Assembly: GCA_964531105.1 (NCBI GenBank)
Contig: CAZHFN010000055.1
Location: 1-10,002 of the forward strand
Direction of reading: 5' to 3'
Length of the DNA stretch: 10,002 bases
DNA from: UBA2256 sp964531105
GTDB lineage: Bacteria; Spirochaetota; Spirochaetia; Treponematales; Rectinemataceae
Under the pieces are notes generated by a model, which was not told where the DNA came from, searched no databases, and saw nothing but the letters and a program-made list of their open reading frames with translations. The translations under genes and the position numbers were made by a program. This document shows, piece by piece, positions 1 to 7,116 of this stretch. Positions within the stretch are counted from its first letter, which is position 1, and the number at the start of each line of letters is the position of its first letter.

Positions 1-83
1 CCTGGGAACGCGTACGAAGGACACCGCTTATGAAGGAGCCTGATTATCTTCCTGGGTATGCCCTGATGTAGCTACCCGAAGAT
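1..83. other. Gene-free left edge, no assignable gene
   Basis: This stretch lies downstream of the TRAP operon terminator. One plus-strand frame stays open from the window edge to a TAG at 68-70 (about 22 codons), which could be the tail of a gene entering from the left. The peptide is too short to recognise and has no support beyond being open. An imperfect inverted repeat occupies 45-84 and is listed separately. Confidence 0.3.
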
Positions 84-84
84 A
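45..84. repeat. Imperfect inverted repeat next to the TRAP operon terminator
   Basis: The left arm (45-58) reads TATCTTC-CT-GGGTA and the right arm (73-84) reads TACCCGAAGATA. They pair over 12 bp with a two-base bulge and a 14-base loop. No T-tract follows on either strand, so it does not look like an intrinsic terminator itself. It abuts the run of A at 84-88 that forms the U-tract of the adjacent terminator. Its role is unknown; it could protect or process an RNA 3' end. Confidence 0.4.
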
Positions 85-118
85 AAAAGAGGCCGCCCAG
101 GGTATCCTGAGCGACCTC
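84..118 (-). terminator. Rho-independent terminator of the dctPQM operon
   Basis: Read on the minus strand, a 13-bp stem (arms at 118-106 and 101-89, two G:U pairs, no unpaired base) closes a 4-base loop and is followed directly by five T (88-84). This is a textbook intrinsic terminator. It lies 31 bases past the dctM stop codon, with no other minus-strand gene between, so it ends the TRAP transporter transcript. Confidence 0.92.
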
Positions 119-148
119 GTTACCAACAAGGTTCGAGGAACTTATTAC

Positions 149-1447
149 TTAAAACCTGGGCGTATAGAGCCCCGATGCCACGGGCAGCCAGAGGGTAAGT
201 TGAGGAAAGAGCGTGATAACCAACAGTGCGAGAATCGAAACAACCACCATAGGAAGTACATACTTTACCATTTCGTTGGTGATGTTGCTTTTAATAATAT
301 TTGCAGTGACATAGAGGTTGACTGCAACAGGTGGTGTTATTTGCCCAATCGCCAAGGCCACTACGAGTACGACACCGAAGAAGAGAGGGTCGATCTGCAG
401 TTTGAGAAGTACTGGAAGGATAATGGGCATGAACACATAGGTGATGGAGATGGCATCCAGGAACATCCCTGCGATCAGCATCACCACGTTTATCAGTAAG
501 AGGAAGACCAGTTTATTGGTGGTGAGGCTCGATACCAGGTTAGCTGCCGCATCTATGACGCCCAGAGTGGAAGCTGCCCAGGAGAAAATGCCCGCCATGG
601 CTACAACCAACATTACAGTAGCTGAAGCGACAACCGTGTCCGAAAGGGCTGATATCAGCAACTTCAGAGTTATTGTCCTGTAGACAAATAAGCCTACAAA
701 AAGCGCGTAGAACACGCCCATGATGGCCGATTCCGTAGGCGTTGCAATGCCTGCGTAGATGGAGCCCAGAATAATAACCGGTGCCAGAAGCGACCAGAAG
801 GCACCTAAAAATGCCTTGCCAATCTCCTTGAGGCTTCCCCTCTGCAGTTCACCTCTAAAATTCTTCTTTTTCGAGGTCAGATACACTGTAAGAATCAGGA
901 ACAATCCTACAACTACACCAGGGATGATCCCGCCTAAAAAGAGGGCACCCACTGATACATCGGTGAGGTTGCCGTAGACGATGAAAGCAATAGAGGGAGG
1001 TATGATGATGGATAAGCCTGCTCCAGCCGCTATTGCACTGGCTGAAAAGTACTTATCGTAGCCCTGGTTAATCATGGTGGGAATAAAAACCAGTCCTAAT
1101 GCTGCCGCGGTGGCCGGACCAGAACCGGAAATTGCCCCCCAAAAAATGCAGGTTATGACTGCTGCGATCGCCAGACCGCCGGTAGCCCTGCCTACTACTA
1201 GGATTACGAATTTGGAAATTCCATCCACTATCTTAGCCTTTTCCATGAGCACTCCGGCCAGAATAAAGAATGGAATAGCTACCAGAGGGAATTTGGAAAT
1301 ATTAGCTTCAAAATTCCTGGATATCATGGCGGTGCCCAGGTCGAAGTTCATGATGGCACCCATGGCGGCGGTAGCCAGAGAAATACCGATAGGGGTTCCA
1401 ATAATCAAGAGAACGACAAAAATGCCAAATACTATTAGAGCAGCCAT
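149..1447 (-). CDS. dctM: TRAP transporter large permease subunit (DctM family)
   Basis: This is the large membrane subunit of a tripartite ATP-independent periplasmic transporter, which uses an ion gradient (usually sodium) to import an anion delivered by the binding protein. The 432-residue product is hydrophobic throughout and has the usual family length. Family landmarks are visible: SGSGPATA near residues 107-114, IIPPS at 148-152, GIATPTESA at 233-241, GMFLDA at 327-332 and GQITPPVAVNLYV at 368-380. The ATG shares one base with the dctQ stop codon (TAATG), and a purine-rich GGGGG stretch lies just upstream, implying translational coupling. It is the last gene of the operon, and the terminator at 84-118 follows. 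The family is certain; the substrate cannot be read from this subunit. Confidence 0.96.
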   Translation of the reverse strand: MAALIVFGIFVVLLIIGTPIGISLATAAMGAIMNFDLGTAMISRNFEANISKFPLVAIPFFILAGVLMEKAKIVDGISKFVILVVGRATGGLAIAAVITCIFWGAISGSGPATAAALGLVFIPTMINQGYDKYFSASAIAAGAGLSIIIPPSIAFIVYGNLTDVSVGALFLGGIIPGVVVGLFLILTVYLTSKKKNFRGELQRGSLKEIGKAFLGAFWSLLAPVIILGSIYAGIATPTESAIMGVFYALFVGLFVYRTITLKLLISALSDTVVASATVMLVVAMAGIFSWAASTLGVIDAAANLVSSLTTNKLVFLLLINVVMLIAGMFLDAISITYVFMPIILPVLLKLQIDPLFFGVVLVVALAIGQITPPVAVNLYVTANIIKSNITNEMVKYVLPMVVVSILALLVITLFPQLTLWLPVASGLYTPRF

Positions 1448-1956
1448 TATTTACCCCCTTCCACGCTGCCCGCCGCGGTAGGTTGGGCTGTGCTTTTCTT
1501 GATTCCCCTGAGGGTGCTGGAGATTATTTCCTTAACCACGAAGAGAGAGAAAACCGGCGTTCCAAGGCTGTAAATCCAGGTAGGAATGCCGAGGGCATCC
1601 GAAATCGTGTGGTAAAACGTCATATTCTTATAGATTTCCCTGCCAGAATTGTAGATGAGAAAGGCGAATATTATTACGCCGATTACTCCCGAAACGGCGA
1701 TGGAAATCCGCTTTAGCTTCGGAGAGAACTTGTCATAGAGGTTTGTCATCTGGAGATGGCTGCCTCGCCTGAAGGCGATAGATACGCCCAGCAAGGTTAT
1801 CCAGACGAAGAGGTTGACCACGACTTCCTCGCTGAAAGCGAGGCTCTTGGAAAAAAGATAGCGGTTTACCACGTTGACAAAGGTGATAAGCGACATGATC
1901 GCCAGAAAAAAGGCTCCTAAAAGCTCATCCAAATAAAATTTTTTCTTATCTGCCAT
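1447..1956 (-). CDS. dctQ: TRAP transporter small permease subunit (DctQ family)
   Basis: This 169-residue protein is the small membrane subunit that pairs with DctM in the inner membrane. It has four hydrophobic segments, roughly residues 13-32, 45-62, 82-103 and 125-148. It carries the family pattern of an acidic SEE after the first loop and RRGSHL after the second helix. Length and position between dctP and dctM are typical. The ATG at 1956 has GGAG six bases upstream. The C-terminal tail (about 20 residues rich in Ala, Thr, Gly and Lys) is hydrophilic and probably cytoplasmic. It is separated from dctP by 137 bases holding a strong hairpin, so it may be made at a lower level than the binding protein. 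Confidence 0.93.
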   Translation of the reverse strand: MADKKKFYLDELLGAFFLAIMSLITFVNVVNRYLFSKSLAFSEEVVVNLFVWITLLGVSIAFRRGSHLQMTNLYDKFSPKLKRISIAVSGVIGVIIFAFLIYNSGREIYKNMTFYHTISDALGIPTWIYSLGTPVFSLFVVKEIISSTLRGIKKSTAQPTAAGSVEGGK

Positions 1957-2025
1957 TCGTTGCTCCGGATATGAGGAAACCCTCGCTGTAGTACAATCGC
2001 GGAGCGAAGGTTTGGCTCAGGAATA

Positions 2026-2065
2026 GGCGAAAGGAGAGCCTTTGTGCAAAAGCTCTCCTTTCGCC
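2026..2065 (-). repeat. Perfect 14-bp hairpin between dctP and dctQ
   Basis: Arms GGCGAAAGGAGAGC (2026-2039) and GCTCTCCTTTCGCC (2052-2065) are exactly complementary and enclose a 12-base loop. On the transcribed minus strand the bases after the stem are TATTCC, so there is no U-tract and this is not a classic terminator. It lies 28 bases past the dctP stop. Stable hairpins after binding-protein genes are known to protect the upstream mRNA segment or to reduce read-through. Either would raise DctP over the permeases; that role here is inference. Confidence 0.75.
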
Positions 2066-2093
2066 ACGTAAGAAGAATCGAGAAACTAAACTC

Positions 2094-3155
2094 TTATTTC
2101 ATGTCCTCTATCGCTGCGTCGACGATAGCCTTGCCTACCTTGGGTACCCATGCGTTGTACACGGGGGCCAGCTTGTCCTTGAATACCTGGAACTGGGCAG
2201 GGGTGAGGTCGGTAATAACCATGCCCTTGGACCTGGCGACGGCGTAGGCATCTTCCACCGTTACTCCATACTTGGTCTTGAGCTTGTCGGCTGATTTGGT
2301 CCCGTCCAGGTAGGCCCTGGCCAGGGCTTTCTCGTACTCGCCTGCTTCAAGAGCGGCTTCGGCGATGGCTTTCTGGATATCCTCGGGGAAGGACTTCCAT
2401 ACCTTGGCATTCACTACGAAGACCAGAGGATCCAGTACATAGCCCCAGTTGGTGAGATACTTGTGGTACTCCCAAATCTTGACCACGGTGAGCACCGACT
2501 TGGGGTTTTCCTGTCCGTCCACTACGCCCTGCTGGAATGCGGTTACCGCATCGGCCCAGGACATCATGGTGGCATCGGCGCCCAGCGCCTTGAACATGTC
2601 GATGAAGATCGGCGAGCCAACGGCGCGGAACTTGAGTCCCTTCATGTCGTCGGGGCTCTTGATCTCTTTTTTGGAGTTGGTGATCTGCCTGTAGCCGTTC
2701 TCTCCCCAGGCCAGGAACTTCAGACCGCCCTTTTCCAACTGCTCGATGACCATCTTGCCGGCCTTTCCGTTCTCGATCTTATCCACAGCGTCGTAGCTGG
2801 GCATAAAGAAGGGAAGATTGAAGAGGTTGAGCGCGGGCACTACACTGGAGGCGTTGATCGTGGATTCCACCGCAAAGTCGATGGCTCCATCGGCAACAGC
2901 CTGATACCAGTTTGTCTGCTTTCCGGCCAAGAGAGATGATCCGAAGTAGGGTTTTACGATTACCTTACCACCGGTCTTTTCCTTGATGAGATCAGACCAA
3001 CGCTGGGCTCCGACGCCCCAGTCGTAGAGCGGGCCAACGTTGACCTGCATTGTGTACTCCGCCTTGGGTTTGAAATCCGCGGCGAAGGCCTGGGTCGTCA
3101 ATAGGGCGAATACCAGGACCAGTCCTAGAACCAGGATTTTCTGCGAACGTTTCAT
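2094..3155 (-). CDS. dctP: TRAP transporter periplasmic substrate-binding protein (DctP family)
   Basis: This 353-residue extracytoplasmic solute receptor binds the substrate and delivers it to the DctQM permease. A signal peptide is clear: Lys/Arg at 2-6, a hydrophobic core at 7-19, and an AFA cleavage motif at 23-25. No lipobox cysteine is present, so the mature protein should be soluble in a periplasm. The body follows the DctP pattern, including GLKFRAVGSP with Arg177 (precursor numbering), which fits the conserved arginine that salt-bridges substrate carboxylates, and the downstream AFQQGVVDGQENP segment. The start has AGGAGG five bases upstream of ATG. It is first in the operon, with a near-consensus promoter immediately upstream. 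The arginine suggests a carboxylate or comparable anion; the exact ligand is not readable. Confidence 0.95.
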   Translation of the reverse strand: MKRSQKILVLGLVLVFALLTTQAFAADFKPKAEYTMQVNVGPLYDWGVGAQRWSDLIKEKTGGKVIVKPYFGSSLLAGKQTNWYQAVADGAIDFAVESTINASSVVPALNLFNLPFFMPSYDAVDKIENGKAGKMVIEQLEKGGLKFLAWGENGYRQITNSKKEIKSPDDMKGLKFRAVGSPIFIDMFKALGADATMMSWADAVTAFQQGVVDGQENPKSVLTVVKIWEYHKYLTNWGYVLDPLVFVVNAKVWKSFPEDIQKAIAEAALEAGEYEKALARAYLDGTKSADKLKTKYGVTVEDAYAVARSKGMVITDLTPAQFQVFKDKLAPVYNAWVPKVGKAIVDAAIEDMK

Positions 3156-3173
3156 TGTCGCCTCCTGAAAGTG

Positions 3174-3202
3174 ATTGTAGTACCGCTACAGGCTCCTGTC
3201 AA
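3174..3202 (-). promoter_or_regulatory. Sigma-70 promoter of the dctPQM operon
   Basis: On the minus strand a perfect -35 box TTGACA (3202-3197) is followed after exactly 17 bases by TACAAT (3179-3174), five of six matches to the -10 consensus. Transcription should start about seven bases on, near 3166-3169. That places the AGGAGG ribosome site (3166-3161) at or very near the 5' end of the mRNA, giving an unusually short leader of some 11-14 bases. Strength is inferred from the boxes alone. Confidence 0.8.
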
Positions 3203-3209
3203 AAGCCTG
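3189..3209. promoter_or_regulatory. Candidate operator over the dctP -35 box
   Basis: CAGGCT (3189-3194) and AGCCTG (3204-3209) form an inverted repeat with a 9-base spacer. The arms flank and include the -35 region of the dctP promoter. A further CTA/TAG pair lies outside, offset by one base. A dimeric repressor bound here would block the promoter. No regulator gene is in the window, so the protein is unknown. Confidence 0.35.
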
Positions 3210-3543
3210 CTAGTTATAGCGCAGCACATTTTCCAATATTAATGCAAATAATGTGCCTATCGATGCAGTTTTGTACGTATAAAGTAAAAAAGCATCGAAT
3301 ATTTCCGCTAACTCTCGCCTGGGTCTACCCTTGGTCAATTGGAGGTAGAATCGCATCCAGGGACCAATGGGTGGGTTGCACTCAAGAAAAAATGCCACTG
3401 TTCAATTTCGATACAGATGTCTGTGTCCTTTGTTCCGGATTGAAGCAGAATGCTGATGTTGAAAACAGGCCTTATAACTCCATACTTTTTATTGCGGTAC
3501 GGCAAAGGACAAGGTAGACTCCATGCGAGGACAAGGAGCAAGG

Positions 3544-4332
3544 ATGGAGATCAGGAATTACCATCGTCCGGCCAGTCTGGACGAGGCGTACAAACTTATA
3601 GTAGCGCTGGGCGGCCAGCCCTTAGGCGGTGGAGCCTGGTCGGTTTCCACCGGAGCAAGAATGGACTCCTGTGTGGATCTTGGGGCTCTCGGCTTGCGCT
3701 ACATAAGGAAGGAAGGCGGGCACATCGCCATTGGCGCCATGGCTACGGCCCGGGATATGGAGACCAGCGGGATCCTGGCCGAGCAGCATGGCGCGCTTTT
3801 TACCAAAGCCCTGGGCGGTATCGCAGGGGTGCAGGTGCGCAATATCGTCAGCGCCGGAGGTTCGGTCGCTGGCCGCTATGGGTTTTCCGAACTCCTGGTT
3901 GTGCTTCTGTCCCTGGATGCCAGCCTGGTTTTTTATAGAGAGGGGGAGAAACGCCTCTCTGCCTTCCTGGACTCTCCTCGGGGCAAACCCTTTCTACTGG
4001 AAAAGATCCTCATCGCTCCTGGTGCCCGCTCCGCGTACCAAAGCCTCAAGCAGTCTGCCACCGATTTTCCGATTCTGTCTGCCTGCGCCTCTTTCAGGGA
4101 TTCCGGATGGAGGATCGCTGTAGGGGCTAGGCCTCAAGTGGCTGGCATATGCGTTGAGGCGGGCAGGGCGCTGGGACTTTCAGGCAAACCCGACCAGGAC
4201 GCTGCTAGAAGGGCGGGAGACCTGGCAGCCGGAGAACTAGCCTTTGGCGATGACCTGCGCGCCAGTGCTTCGTTCCGAAAGGCTATATGCCCCGTGCTTG
4301 TTTCTCGGGCGCTGATGGAGGCCTCATCATGA
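3544..4332 (+). CDS. Molybdenum hydroxylase FAD-binding subunit (xanthine dehydrogenase/CoxM family)
   Basis: This 262-residue subunit would pass electrons from the iron-sulfur subunit through FAD to an acceptor such as NAD+. The N-terminal FAD-binding domain starts with the family's Tyr-x-Arg-Pro-x-Ser-Leu-x-Glu-Ala pattern. PLGGGAW lies at residues 26-32, where relatives have an AGGT-type flavin loop, and RNIVSAGGS at 99-107, where the classic form is TIGGN. The C-terminal CO-dehydrogenase-flavoprotein-like domain runs from about residue 165 to the end. The protein is somewhat shorter than the usual 280-300 residues. The chosen ATG has AAGGAG five bases upstream; an in-frame ATG at 3523 would add seven residues with a poorer site. 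The stop overlaps the next gene as ATGA. The family is clear, the substrate is not. Confidence 0.88.
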   Translation: MEIRNYHRPASLDEAYKLIVALGGQPLGGGAWSVSTGARMDSCVDLGALGLRYIRKEGGHIAIGAMATARDMETSGILAEQHGALFTKALGGIAGVQVRNIVSAGGSVAGRYGFSELLVVLLSLDASLVFYREGEKRLSAFLDSPRGKPFLLEKILIAPGARSAYQSLKQSATDFPILSACASFRDSGWRIAVGARPQVAGICVEAGRALGLSGKPDQDAARRAGDLAAGELAFGDDLRASASFRKAICPVLVSRALMEASS

Positions 4333-4799
4333 CCTTGCACTGCACGATTAACGGAAAAGAGCGTAGCCTGGAATGCTCTCCCGGCGATGTACTGGCCGAT
4401 GTGCTGCGGAATGCCGGGTACAAGGAGGTCAAGAAGGCCTGCGGTACAGGCAATTGCGGGCTCTGCACCGTATTGTTGGATGGTTCCCCTGTAGCCTCCT
4501 GCTCAGTCCCTGCCGCCAGGGCAGAGGGCAGCGCCATAACTACTATCCAGGGCTTGGCGAGCGAAGCGGCCGAGTTGGCCGGGTATATCGCCGCCGAGGG
4601 TGCCGAGCAGTGCGGCTTCTGTTCCCCGGGTTTTATGCTTATGGCCTTGGCCATGGAAAGGGAATTCAAGGCTAAGGGGATCCGAGGCTTCGACAAGGCT
4701 GCGGTCAAGCACTATCTGGCCGGCAACCTCTGCCGATGTTCCGGCTATCAGGGACATTTGAGGGCTCTTGAAAAATACCTGGAGGCCCACCGTGGATAA
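4329..4799 (+). CDS. Molybdenum hydroxylase 2Fe-2S subunit (xanthine dehydrogenase/CoxS family)
   Basis: This 156-residue subunit carries two [2Fe-2S] clusters linking the molybdenum centre to FAD. The plant-ferredoxin-type N-terminal domain has Cys38, Cys43, Cys46 and Cys58 (CGTGNCGLC, then Cys after 11 residues). The helical C-terminal domain has Cys95 and Cys98 in QCGFCSPG, and Cys135 and Cys137 in LCRCSGY. All eight cluster ligands are present and length is typical. The ATG overlaps the previous stop by four bases and has GGAGG seven bases upstream, so the longer frame from 4287 is rejected. It is translated within a tight three-gene operon, as in other three-subunit xanthine dehydrogenase, CO dehydrogenase and nicotinate dehydrogenase relatives. 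Confidence 0.96.
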   Translation: MTLHCTINGKERSLECSPGDVLADVLRNAGYKEVKKACGTGNCGLCTVLLDGSPVASCSVPAARAEGSAITTIQGLASEAAELAGYIAAEGAEQCGFCSPGFMLMALAMEREFKAKGIRGFDKAAVKHYLAGNLCRCSGYQGHLRALEKYLEAHRG

Positions 4800-7116
4800 A
4801 CGCTTTACCATAGTGAATACGAGTGTGGCTAAAATAGACGCCCTTGGCCTTATTCTCGGAAAACCGGCCTATACCGACGACTTGGCGCCCCGCGACGCTT
4901 TGGTGGTAAAGCTGCTCAGAAGCCCACATGCCTTTGCCCACATCAGGGGCATTGATTCGACCAAAGCCAAGGCGCTGAAAGGAGTTGCCTGTGTCTTGGA
5001 TTGGCAAGACGTGCCACGCATTCCCTACACCAGGGCAGGGCAGGGGCATCCCGAGCCCAGTCCCCACGACAGGTTCATTCTCGATCGCTTTGTGCGCTTT
5101 GTGGGCGATGAAGTAGCTATTGTTGCAGCCGAGGATGAGGCCACAGCCAGAAAGGCTTTGGGGCTCATCGAGGTAGACTATGAGATCTTGGAGCCCCTCC
5201 TGGACTTCGAAAAGGCTGCCGATAACCCCATTGTCATTCACCCGGAAGGAGAAATCCACGATATGTTCCCCATGGGCTTCGAGCCTGGAAGGAATATCGC
5301 CGCGTCCTATTCCATGGAACTGGGCGATGTGGAATCCCGGTTGGCATCCAGCGAGGTGGTGGTTTCGGGCAGTTTTAAAACTCAGTCCCAAGCCCATGTG
5401 GCTATGGAGCCCCATGCGGCCTTTGCCTATCTCGATCTCCACCAGCGACTGGTTGTCTGTACGAGTACCCAAAACCCCTTCCACACGCGTCGGTTATTAG
5501 GCCAAGCCCTGGGTTTTCCCCTTTCGCGCATTCGAGTGTTGAAACCCCGGATTGGTGGTGGCTTCGGAGGCAAACAGCAGATTCATGTGGAACCCTTCGT
5601 GTCCCTGGTCTGCCTAGCCACGGGCCGTCCGGCTGTATGTACCTTGAGCCGGCGGGAGGTCTTTGAGGCGACATTCTGCAGGCATCAGATGCGCATCGAC
5701 ATGAGGATGGGCGCTTCCAGGTCTGGCAGAATCGAGGCCATCGACATGAATGTCCTCTCCAACACCGGGGCCTACGGCGAGCATGCTCTCACCGTCTTTA
5801 TGGTGGGAGGATCCAAGACACTGCCTCTTTACAATAAACTGGATGCCGTGCGCTTCGGCGGCAAGGTGGTCTACACCAACACCAGGTCTGCAGGAGCATT
5901 CAGGGGTTATGGCGCCATTCAGGGCAATTTCGCCCTGGAATCTATGGTAGATGAACTAGCCCATAAACTGGGAATGGACCCCATCGAGCTCAGAGAGAAA
6001 AACATGGTGCGCCAGGGCGAGAGTAGCGATGTCTACCGGGTGATGGGCGAGGGAAGGGAAGGGGTGGACATGATTTTCGAGTCCTGCAAGCTGGACTACT
6101 GCATAGCCCGGGGCAGGAAACTCATAGCCTGGGACGATGAACCTCTCGTGCGCCAGGTAGCTCCGGGGAAGCTCAGAGCCAAGGGCATGGCCATAGCCAT
6201 GCAGGGCTCTGGGATTCCCTTAGTGGACATGGGTTCTGCCAACCTGGAACTCCAGGAAGGAGCTTGCTTCAAACTCAGAGTGGGCGCTACCGATCTGGGC
6301 ACAGGAAGCGATACAATCCTGGCCCAGATAGCCGCTGAAGAACTGGGAGTGCCCCTGTCATCCATCAATGTTTATGCCTCCGATACCGACCATACACCCT
6401 TCGATGTAGGGGCTTACGCTTCCAGCACGACATATGTGTCGGGCAACGCGGTACTGGCTGCGGCGAAAAAAATTAAAGCCGTTATGCTCAATGCAGTCGC
6501 ACAACGCAATGGTATGGATATCAACGATGTGCGATTTGATGGCAAGAATTTCTTAAATGCGGATGGTAAAATAATCCAAGATCTTGAATCCTTGAGCCTG
6601 GACACGCTTTACCACGATGGTGAAAAAATGGCTACGTTGAGCGCCACTGCATCCTTTTCAGGCCCAAAGTCGCCTCCTCCCTATGTGGCCGGTTTCGCGG
6701 AAATTGAACTGGATACTGAAACAGGCAAAATCGACCTGATTCGTTATGTAGCAGTCGTAGACTGCGGCGTGGTTATAAATCCCGCCTTAGCCAGGATACA
6801 GGTGGAGGGAGGCGTCTTGCAGGGTATAGGGATGGCCTTGTTTGAAAACGTGAAGTTCGACTCCAAGGGCAGACTGCTGACCAACAGCCTTAAAACCTAT
6901 TCCATACCATCCAGGCTTGATGTGGGCGAAATAATCGTAGAGCTCGCCGAAAGCTACGAGCCCTCAGGTCCATTCGGGGCCAAGTCGGTGGCCGAGGTAA
7001 GCATAGACAGTCCGCCCGCGGCAATAGCCAATGCTATTCGCAATGCCACAGGCCTTCGACTTACAGAAACCCCATTCAGCCCGGAGCGGGTACTGAAGGC
7101 TCTTAACTCTTTATAG
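4792..7116 (+). CDS. Molybdenum hydroxylase molybdopterin-binding catalytic subunit (xanthine dehydrogenase family)
   Basis: This 774-residue catalytic subunit binds the molybdenum-cytosine (or related) dinucleotide cofactor and hydroxylates its substrate with water-derived oxygen. An N-terminal alpha/beta hammerhead domain spans about residues 15-130. Cofactor-binding landmarks follow: STQ with Gln227, GGGFGGK at 255-261, AFRGYG with Arg371, and DLGTGSDT in the C-terminal half. The expected catalytic glutamate is Glu735 in GAKSVAE. All key positions appear intact. The GTG start has GGAGG six bases upstream and overlaps the previous gene by eight bases; a TTG at 4768 is less likely. It overlaps the convergent MFS gene by 14 bases. 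No cofactor-insertion partner (XdhC-like) is in the window. Resemblance is to purine, nicotinate or aldehyde hydroxylases of anaerobes; which substrate is unknown. Confidence 0.93.
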   Translation: MDKRFTIVNTSVAKIDALGLILGKPAYTDDLAPRDALVVKLLRSPHAFAHIRGIDSTKAKALKGVACVLDWQDVPRIPYTRAGQGHPEPSPHDRFILDRFVRFVGDEVAIVAAEDEATARKALGLIEVDYEILEPLLDFEKAADNPIVIHPEGEIHDMFPMGFEPGRNIAASYSMELGDVESRLASSEVVVSGSFKTQSQAHVAMEPHAAFAYLDLHQRLVVCTSTQNPFHTRRLLGQALGFPLSRIRVLKPRIGGGFGGKQQIHVEPFVSLVCLATGRPAVCTLSRREVFEATFCRHQMRIDMRMGASRSGRIEAIDMNVLSNTGAYGEHALTVFMVGGSKTLPLYNKLDAVRFGGKVVYTNTRSAGAFRGYGAIQGNFALESMVDELAHKLGMDPIELREKNMVRQGESSDVYRVMGEGREGVDMIFESCKLDYCIARGRKLIAWDDEPLVRQVAPGKLRAKGMAIAMQGSGIPLVDMGSANLELQEGACFKLRVGATDLGTGSDTILAQIAAEELGVPLSSINVYASDTDHTPFDVGAYASSTTYVSGNAVLAAAKKIKAVMLNAVAQRNGMDINDVRFDGKNFLNADGKIIQDLESLSLDTLYHDGEKMATLSATASFSGPKSPPPYVAGFAEIELDTETGKIDLIRYVAVVDCGVVINPALARIQVEGGVLQGIGMALFENVKFDSKGRLLTNSLKTYSIPSRLDVGEIIVELAESYEPSGPFGAKSVAEVSIDSPPAAIANAIRNATGLRLTETPFSPERVLKALNSL

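Larger units (their letters stand above)
3156..3543. other. Divergent control region between dctP and the molybdenum hydroxylase genes
   Basis: These 388 bases hold no convincing gene: short open frames on both strands lack ribosome sites and recognisable products. The dctP-proximal third is AT-rich and contains the dctP promoter. Several inverted repeats follow: GCACATT/AATGTGC (3224-3256), TCGATGC/GCATCGA (3260-3298), ACCCTTGGTC/GACCAA-T-GGGT (3327-3372), CTGTTCAAT/ATTGAA-G-CAG (3398-3448), and nested in the last ACAGA-TG-TCTGT (3413-3424). No plus-strand promoter close to consensus was found; TTGAAA-N18-TACTTT ending shortly before the first hydroxylase gene is a weak option. The region probably controls both operons. 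Confidence 0.6.

Noticed and set aside
2026..2065. Reading the dctP-dctQ hairpin as an operon terminator
   Set aside because: There is no U-tract on the transcribed strand, and dctQ and dctM continue on the same strand without a promoter that I could find.
3368..3381. Sigma-54-like promoter around GGGTGGGTTGCAC
   Set aside because: The spacing between the GG and GC elements does not match the invariant -24/-12 distance.
3155..3517. 120-codon open frame on the plus strand in the divergent region
   Set aside because: It begins inside the dctP start on the opposite strand, lacks a ribosome site and has no recognisable protein features. It overlaps the promoter and the repeats, so it is treated as chance.
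3335..3541. 68-codon minus-strand open frame in the same region
   Set aside because: No ribosome site, no conserved motif, and it covers the region that should carry the hydroxylase leader.
4768..4792. TTG start for the molybdopterin subunit
   Set aside because: The GTG at 4792 has GGAGG at proper spacing and gives the usual family N-terminus; the TTG has only a poorly spaced GAGGG.
4705..5484. 259-codon minus-strand open frame opposite the hydroxylase genes
   Set aside because: It is a shadow of the intact molybdopterin subunit gene, with no family motifs of its own.
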